From assembly GCA_903831265.1 (NCBI GenBank), contig CAIKXD010000276.1:25162-89161 (forward strand): DNA of 64,000 bases. Direction: 5' to 3'. Position numbers and translations under genes: made by a program. This DNA is from an uncultured Bacteroidota bacterium (lineage in GTDB: Bacteria; Bacteroidota; Bacteroidia; UBA4408). This document shows, piece after piece, positions 57,807 through 64,000 of this stretch; the stretch's first letter is position 1; each line of letters starts with the position of its first letter. The notes beneath the pieces are model-generated. The model was not told where the DNA came from, did not search any database, and saw only the letters and a program-made list of their open reading frames with translations.

Positions 57807-57892
57807 TGGGCGTGGAAATCTTTTTTGGCCTTTGGAAGGCCAAAAAAATTGGAACATACAGCCTGGCGGCTGCTTCAGCAGACGAACGCCCA
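57807..57892. other. Multi-stem structured element (closing stem TGGGCGT/ACGCCCA)
   Basis: Inner hairpins TTTTTTGGCC-N7-GGCCAAAAAA and CAGCC-TGGC-GGCTG, alternative CTGC-TTCA-GCAG. Confidence 0.6.
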
Positions 57893-58043
57893 AATACAAT
57901 TATGTTATAGATTCGAAAATTAAAATTTCATTGAGGAAAATTTGCTTTCGAAAATAGCGCTAATCTCCTTATATTATCCATCAGGAACTAGTCCTCACAT
58001 GAATCTAAATAATTTACTTTTAAAACTTAAAGACTAGCTAGAT

Positions 58044-59228
58044 TTATTCTGATTCCACAGTATTGTGCTTTGCTTTTTTGGAGCCTGCGTAGATATCGTA
58101 CTTTAAAAATCTGCATTCTAACTGTCCATTGAATACAATGTATTTTTTTGTTGCATGTAATCCAATGTGCTTAGCTGCTTCTCGGTTTGCAGTAATTATC
58201 CATGCACTATGGCCGCCATAATTTTTCTTTAATGTATCGCCAATTCTTTTGTACAACACTTCAATATCATCTTTATCGAGCCTGCCGCCATAAGGTGGGT
58301 TAATAATAATAGTGCCCGGATTTTCTGGAGCATCGGCTGTTTCAAAATCGGCTAATTCGGTTTTAATGATTCCCGAAAAATCGGTGTGCTTAATGTTATC
58401 TCTGGCAATGGTTAAGCTTTTTCGTGCACTATCACTACCTTCAATAGGGGCATTTGTTTTTAATTTTCTATTGGCATTCGATTCCAACACCATGGCTTTA
58501 AAGGCTTCTTCATCAAAAATTTTCCAGCGTTCAAAACCAAATTCTTTACGGTAATATCCTGCTGGTGTAGCTGTTGACATCATAGCAGCTTCAATTAAAA
58601 AAGTACCTGAACCACACATAGGATCGTAAAATGGTTGATCGGTTGTCCAACCAGATTTTATAATTAAACCTGCAGCTAATACTTCGTTAATTGGTGCTTT
58701 ATTAACGCCAATTCTATAACCACGCATATGTAATGAGTTTCCAGAAGAGTCGAGTAGCACAGTGGCTTGTTCTCTAAAAATATGCACCTGTATTCTTAAA
58801 TCGGGATGTTCATTATCAACCGAAGGTCTAATGCCAGTGCGATGTCTAAAAAAATCGGCAATTGCATCTTTAGCGCGCATAGAAACAAACATGGTATTAT
58901 CAAATGCCGACTGATTGCAAATGCTATTGATGGTGATGGTGTTGTTGGGTTGAATAAGTTCATCCCAAGGTAAATCATACACTTCTTCATATAAGGTATT
59001 ACCATCGGGCACTTCAAAAGTGGCTATTTTAATTAGTACACGCAGGGCTAGCCTACTATTGTAATTTATTTTATAAACTAAAGGTAAATCTGCGGTACAA
59101 ACTACTGCCCTATTATGTAGTTCAATGTTATCTACGCCGAGAGATTTAAGCTCGTCAGCTAATAGTTCTTCAAAGCCATAATGGCACGATACAACTAGAT
59201 TAAGTTGTCCTGATAAAATATTTTTCAA
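58044..59228 (-). CDS. THUMP-domain class I SAM RNA methyltransferase (RlmL/RlmKL N-terminal-like)
   Basis: 394 aa; DPMCGSGTFLIEAAMM; IIINPPYGGRL. Confidence 0.92.
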   Translation of the reverse strand: MKNILSGQLNLVVSCHYGFEELLADELKSLGVDNIELHNRAVVCTADLPLVYKINYNSRLALRVLIKIATFEVPDGNTLYEEVYDLPWDELIQPNNTITINSICNQSAFDNTMFVSMRAKDAIADFFRHRTGIRPSVDNEHPDLRIQVHIFREQATVLLDSSGNSLHMRGYRIGVNKAPINEVLAAGLIIKSGWTTDQPFYDPMCGSGTFLIEAAMMSTATPAGYYRKEFGFERWKIFDEEAFKAMVLESNANRKLKTNAPIEGSDSARKSLTIARDNIKHTDFSGIIKTELADFETADAPENPGTIIINPPYGGRLDKDDIEVLYKRIGDTLKKNYGGHSAWIITANREAAKHIGLHATKKYIVFNGQLECRFLKYDIYAGSKKAKHNTVESE

Positions 59229-59239
59229 ATGTTTAATTT

Positions 59240-59503
59240 TTATTGATTTGCAGCTTTATGGTCATTAATTTGCTGCTGTACTTGCTGACTAGCTTTTTTC
59301 ATTTCTTCGGTAACGGGCTCGGCGCTTTTTTCTATTTCTCTTTTGATACCATCGGTAGCTTCTCTGAACTCACGCATGCCTTTACCAAGGCCTCTTGCCA
59401 AGTTAGGAATATTTTTAGAGCCAAAAAAAAGAAGCACCACCACTAAAATAAGCATAACCTCTGAGCCGCCTAAATTCAAAAATAATAGATTTAATAAAAT
59501 CAT
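59240..59503 (-). CDS. tatA: Sec-independent translocase TatA/TatE-like
   Basis: 87 aa; VVLLFFGSKNIPNLARGLGKGMREFREATDGI. Confidence 0.92.
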   Translation of the reverse strand: MILLNLLFLNLGGSEVMLILVVVLLFFGSKNIPNLARGLGKGMREFREATDGIKREIEKSAEPVTEEMKKASQQVQQQINDHKAANQ

Positions 59504-59659
59504 TGTATCATAAATATTGCCCCAAAAGTAAGCTTTTTAAAGGAGTTTCAATAATAAAGACATAAAGTTTTGAAAAATTATGAATTACTGTATATTGATA
59601 ACTGTTAACCTTATTTTTTTTTATACTTTAGACCCCTCAAAATTTTAAAGCCTTAGATT

Positions 59660-60274
59660 ATGCATATAGCCATTGCCGGAAATATTGGTTCCGGAAAAAC
59701 CACACTCACTACTCTATTAGCCAAACATTACAATTGGCAAGCACACTTCGAAGATGCTGATGATAATCCTTACCTGAACGATTTTTACGAAGACATGCAA
59801 CGTTGGAGTTTTAACCTTCAAATATACTTCTTAAACAGCAGATTTAATCAAGTATTAGAAATAAGAAAGAGCGGTAAAAATGTAATTCAAGACAGAACTA
59901 TTTATGAGGATGCTTACATATTTGCGCCTAACCTACATAGTATGGGATTGATGACCACCCGTGACTTTGAAAACTATTTTTCATTGTTTAACCTTATGGA
60001 CAGCTTTGTGCAGCCACCCGATTTATTGATTTATTTAAGAGCATCTGTGCCTACTTTGGTTAATCAAATTCAAAAAAGAGGAAGAGATTATGAAAATTCT
60101 ATCCGTTTAGATTATTTGAAACGATTGAATGAGCGCTACGAAGCTTGGATATCTACCTACAACCATGGAAAGCTATTAATTATAGAGGTTGACAATTTAA
60201 ATTTTGCAGAATCCAACGAAGATCTTGGTGTAATTGTAAATAAAATTGATGCCGAAATACATGGTTTATTTTAA
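59660..60274 (+). CDS. Deoxynucleoside kinase
   Basis: 204 aa; IAGNIGSGKTTLTTLLA, QDRTIYEDAYIFA. Confidence 0.93.
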   Translation: MHIAIAGNIGSGKTTLTTLLAKHYNWQAHFEDADDNPYLNDFYEDMQRWSFNLQIYFLNSRFNQVLEIRKSGKNVIQDRTIYEDAYIFAPNLHSMGLMTTRDFENYFSLFNLMDSFVQPPDLLIYLRASVPTLVNQIQKRGRDYENSIRLDYLKRLNERYEAWISTYNHGKLLIIEVDNLNFAESNEDLGVIVNKIDAEIHGLF

Positions 60275-60301
60275 TAATTCAACACAACATTTATACATTC
60301 T

Positions 60302-62470
60302 ATGAAAAAACTAATTTTTCTTTTTACATCATTATTAGTAATTACCTCATTGCAATTAAGTGCCACACCTGATGAAGGAATGTGGTTACCCATGCTTATT
60401 AAACGATTGAATGCCGCTGATATGGCCAAGCAGGGCTGTAAATTAACACCAGAGGAGATCTATCAGGTAAACCAAACTGCGCTTAAAGATGCCATCGTAA
60501 GTCTTGAGTTTTGCACAGCAGAAATTGTATCGGCCAACGGCTTAATGTTTACAAATCATCATTGTGCTTACGATGCCATACAAGAAAACAGTAGCGTTGA
60601 GCACAACTATTTAGACAATGGTTTTTGGGCCAAATCGTACAGCGAGGAATTAAAAATTCCTGGTCAAACAGCCTCAATTCTTGTTCGTATGGAAGATGTA
60701 ACAGCCGAAGTTTTAAAAGGCATTGATGACAATACCAGCGCAAGCGACAGAAGTAAAATGATTAGTGACGTTTCGAAAGAAATTTCAAAAAAAGCAGGTG
60801 AAGAAGGCAAATATAAAGCGGTTGTAAAAGACATGTTTAATGGCAATGAATTTTATCTTTTTGTGTACGAATCTTTTAAAGATGTAAGATTAGTTGGAGC
60901 TCCGCCACAATCGATTGGAAAATTTGGTGGCGATACCGATAACTGGATGTGGCCTCGCCACACAGGAGATTTTTCTTTGATGCGCATTTACGCAGATAAA
61001 GACAACAAGCCAGCCGAATACTCCGCAGACAATGTTCCATATAAAGCAAAGCATGTAATTCCTGTATCGATGAAAGGTTACAAAGAGGGCGATTTTGCGA
61101 TGATTATGGGCTTTCCAGGAAGAACTAACAGATACATTACTTCGCCAGCTATGGAGTTACAAATGCAATACATAAATCCCACACAAATTAAGTTATTTGG
61201 AAAAAAGCTAGACACTTGGAAAAAAGACATGGAAGTTGATACCAAAGTACGTATTCAATATTCATCTAAGCATGCCAGTTTAGCCAACTCATGGAAATAT
61301 TATATTGGGCAAAATGAGGGTTTAGAAAGATTAAATGTAATTGCTCAAAGAAAAAAAGAGGAAGATGCTTTTACCGCGTGGGCCAAAGCTAATGATAACA
61401 ATAAAAAGTATGCTGATGTAATGAGCGAATATTCGAAAGTTGTAGAAGGTTATAAAGATGTTGTATCGCAGTTGTTTTATTTAAATATAGCCGGAAAAAG
61501 TTGTGAAGCATCAACCTTAATTAAGCATTTGAAAAATGTAAAAACTGTTTTAGAAAAAACACCTGTTGACACCAAAGCACTTGAAGCCAGCATAGCAGAA
61601 GCCAAAAAAGCTTCAGAAGAATTTTACAAAGATTATAATACCCAAACAGACTTTCATGTAGTTAGTGAAATGCTATTACTTTATGTAAACGATATTCCTT
61701 TAGCACAATTGCCTCCAAACATCGCTAAGATATTAGCAGAAAAGGGCAAAAGCAACCAAGAAAAAGTAAACAAATGGGCTACAAAACTTTTTGAAAAGAG
61801 CCTATTTGTGTCGCAAGAAAAGTTCAATAGCTGGTTAGCTAAACCCAATATAAAAAGTTTAGATAAAGATCCTCTTGTTATTTTTAATAATGAGTTAAAT
61901 GCTTATAGTAGTGCTAGTTTAAGTCCGGTACAACAAAAGTATGCAAGCCAAACCGAAAAGCTAAAAAACAGCTACTTAGAAGGGTTAATGAAATTTAAAA
62001 AAGACAATAAATTTTATCCTGATGCCAATAGTACAGAGCGTTTAACTTATGGAAATGTTAAAGCTTATCATCCTAAAGATGCCGTAAACTTTTCGTATTT
62101 TACAACCACTGATGGAATTTTAGAAAAATACAATAAAGATAAAACCTCGGACTTTTATGTACCAGAGCGCTTGATAGAGCTTATTAAACAAAAAGACTTT
62201 GGCAGGTATGCCGAAAATGGTGTTCTAAAAGTAGCTTTTTTAACCAACAATGATATTACCGGTGGAAATTCTGGAAGCCCCGTGATGAACGACCAAGGTG
62301 AATTAATAGGCATAGCCTTTGATGGAAATTGGGAAGCCATGACAGGCGATTTAGTTTTCGATCCTGAATTAAAGCGTACCATTTGTGTTGATATTCGTTA
62401 TGTTCTTTTTGTAATGGATAAATATGCAGGTGCTACCAATTTGGTAAATGAAATGAAACTTACCAACTAA
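60302..62470 (+). CDS. S46 family dipeptidyl peptidase (DPP7/DPP11 family)
   Basis: 722 aa; FTNHHCAYDAIQ and TGGNSGSPVMN catalytic motifs. Confidence 0.95.
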   Translation: MKKLIFLFTSLLVITSLQLSATPDEGMWLPMLIKRLNAADMAKQGCKLTPEEIYQVNQTALKDAIVSLEFCTAEIVSANGLMFTNHHCAYDAIQENSSVEHNYLDNGFWAKSYSEELKIPGQTASILVRMEDVTAEVLKGIDDNTSASDRSKMISDVSKEISKKAGEEGKYKAVVKDMFNGNEFYLFVYESFKDVRLVGAPPQSIGKFGGDTDNWMWPRHTGDFSLMRIYADKDNKPAEYSADNVPYKAKHVIPVSMKGYKEGDFAMIMGFPGRTNRYITSPAMELQMQYINPTQIKLFGKKLDTWKKDMEVDTKVRIQYSSKHASLANSWKYYIGQNEGLERLNVIAQRKKEEDAFTAWAKANDNNKKYADVMSEYSKVVEGYKDVVSQLFYLNIAGKSCEASTLIKHLKNVKTVLEKTPVDTKALEASIAEAKKASEEFYKDYNTQTDFHVVSEMLLLYVNDIPLAQLPPNIAKILAEKGKSNQEKVNKWATKLFEKSLFVSQEKFNSWLAKPNIKSLDKDPLVIFNNELNAYSSASLSPVQQKYASQTEKLKNSYLEGLMKFKKDNKFYPDANSTERLTYGNVKAYHPKDAVNFSYFTTTDGILEKYNKDKTSDFYVPERLIELIKQKDFGRYAENGVLKVAFLTNNDITGGNSGSPVMNDQGELIGIAFDGNWEAMTGDLVFDPELKRTICVDIRYVLFVMDKYAGATNLVNEMKLTN

Positions 62471-62551
62471 TAGCTTTAAAGTGCTAATTGCGGTTTGTTC
62501 CTGATCATAAGCTTGTTTTTTAAAAGTCAGGAATTTTGATGTTTTTATAAG

Positions 62552-63652
62552 ATGTCGTTTTTTAGAAAAGTAATTTTCTTTGTTAATCTTTTAGCCATAG
62601 GTGCGCTGCTCCTATGCTATTTGAACCCATATGTAAGTCCTGCAAAATTTTGGCCGCTCTCTTTTTTAGGATTGGCCTACCCTGCCATTTATTTAGTTAA
62701 TATTATCTTTTTGCTTTATTGGCTCTTGCGCAAAAGTTGGTTGCTTGTATTTTCGGGAATTAGTTTGGCTATTGGTTTTTTTCATTTCAATACCATTTTT
62801 CAAATGCGTTGGAACGATAAAAAACTAGATGAAGATACAGCAGCCATAAAAATAATGAGCTTTAATGTGCGCCTTTTTGACCTATACAACTGGAGTAAAA
62901 ATAAAGAAACACAAAAAGCAATTTTCGAATTTATAAAAAAAGAAAACCCAGATATTATTGCCTTTCAAGAGTTTTATGCCGATGATGACAATGAGTTTAT
63001 AAATGTTGAAAAACTTAAAGAAATTCTAAATTTTCCATACAACGACTATGAGTTTACATTAACCTTAAGAAAAAAGCACCATTGGGGAATAGCTACTTAT
63101 AGCAAGCATAAAATTATTGGTTCGGGCCATGTTAACTTTAGAGTAAAAAGCAATAATGTATGCATTTATTCTGATATGCTAATTAATAAAGATACAGTTA
63201 GAGTTTACAACATGCATTTACAAAGCATACATCTTTTAAAAGAAGATTATAAATTTATAGATGCGCTTGGAAAAGACAGTGTTGAAGTAGATGAATACAC
63301 AGGAACCCGAAAAATTGCAGGTAGGTTAAAACGTGCGTTTATTAAGCGTGCCGAACAAGTAGATAGTGTTGCAAAAAGTATTGAAAGCTCGCCATATCCT
63401 GTAATTGTGTGTGGCGATTTTAATGATACGCCCGCTTCTTATACCTATCAAACTATGACGACTAACTTAACCGACGCCTTTGTGGAAGCTGGTAAAGGAT
63501 GGGGCAAAACTTATATTGGAATTTTCCCTAGTTACAGAATAGATTATATTTTGCACAGCAATAAATTTGATGCGTATGAGTATGTAACACATCAAAAAAA
63601 ACTGTCGGATCATTATGCCATTAGTTGTAAGTTAAAGGCCGTTAAGGATTAG
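62552..63652 (+). CDS. Endonuclease/exonuclease/phosphatase family membrane protein
   Basis: 366 aa; IMSFNVRLFDLYNW, IIAFQEFY, VIVCGDFNDTP, RIDYILHS, SDHYAISC. Confidence 0.92.
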   Translation: MSFFRKVIFFVNLLAIGALLLCYLNPYVSPAKFWPLSFLGLAYPAIYLVNIIFLLYWLLRKSWLLVFSGISLAIGFFHFNTIFQMRWNDKKLDEDTAAIKIMSFNVRLFDLYNWSKNKETQKAIFEFIKKENPDIIAFQEFYADDDNEFINVEKLKEILNFPYNDYEFTLTLRKKHHWGIATYSKHKIIGSGHVNFRVKSNNVCIYSDMLINKDTVRVYNMHLQSIHLLKEDYKFIDALGKDSVEVDEYTGTRKIAGRLKRAFIKRAEQVDSVAKSIESSPYPVIVCGDFNDTPASYTYQTMTTNLTDAFVEAGKGWGKTYIGIFPSYRIDYILHSNKFDAYEYVTHQKKLSDHYAISCKLKAVKD

Positions 63653-63761
63653 CGATAGAAGCGTGTGCTTTTCTATTTTTTACTTTTAAAAGTAGTATCT
63701 TTTGTAATACTTATTTTGACTAATAAATACAACGTAAAACGCTTTCTAAAATCAAATTATA

Positions 63762-63876
63762 CCAATTGTATTTATTAAATAGCCCAAAGCTGTTTAATAA
63801 ATTTACAATGGTTAATGCCGATACAACCTAAAACTAGTACAATAAGGCTTGGCCGCAATTGGACTAAATTGAAAGT
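63762..63876. repeat. Copy B of the covarying intergenic repeat
   Basis: Hairpin 63762-63811 and tail 63835-63876 match copy A at 2899-3138. Confidence 0.7.
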
Positions 63877-64000
63877 CACAAGTGTCCAACTGTCAATCGA
63901 ACAAATTCAACTGTTTCATTGTGTTGTCTTAAATGCAAAAACTTGGACACATTTTTCTAAATATTTTTTTGACTAAGCCGCTTCATTTTTCATACTAAAA

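Noticed and set aside
57766-57957. Plus-strand 63-aa ORF
   Set aside because: Covers the multi-stem element; composition not protein-like, structure is the better explanation.
1-64000. CRISPR arrays, tRNA and rRNA genes
   Set aside because: No regularly spaced repeats, tRNA cloverleaf sequences or rRNA signatures seen by eye; tRNAscan-SE and a CRISPR finder would be decisive.

Overview
64-kb AT-rich Bacteroidota chromosomal window. Four products carry C-terminal T9SS (Por) sorting domains and TAnnTTTG-type promoters occur. Most of it is ordinary chromosome: GH20 hexosaminidase, an alpha-glucan utilisation set (MFS transporter, two GH13, one GH31), tsaD/tamB, a VTC/DUF4956/HlyD operon, tandem amidohydrolases, NamZ (DUF1343), ppk1, mnmD, an alkane-monooxygenase-like gene, yajQ, a glycan/asnB/flippase region, mazG, rlmL-like, tatA, a deoxynucleoside kinase, an S46 peptidase and an EEP-family hydrolase. 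No tRNA, rRNA or CRISPR was seen. The unusual part is about 12.9-16.0 kb. A 40-bp direct repeat (39/40) of the tsaD 3' end brackets a ~3-kb island holding: a triplicated REP-like/leader repeat that includes the first codons of a RAYT transposase, the RAYT gene, a ~113-nt rod-like hairpin upstream of a LamG/T9SS surface-protein gene, and a decayed RAYT 3' end with its REP. Other signals: an intergenic repeat pair whose hairpin shows four compensatory base-pair changes, a multi-stem element at 57.8 kb, and a shared palindromic operator in front of the sugar transporter and GH31 genes. All calls were made by eye; no searches or folding were run.
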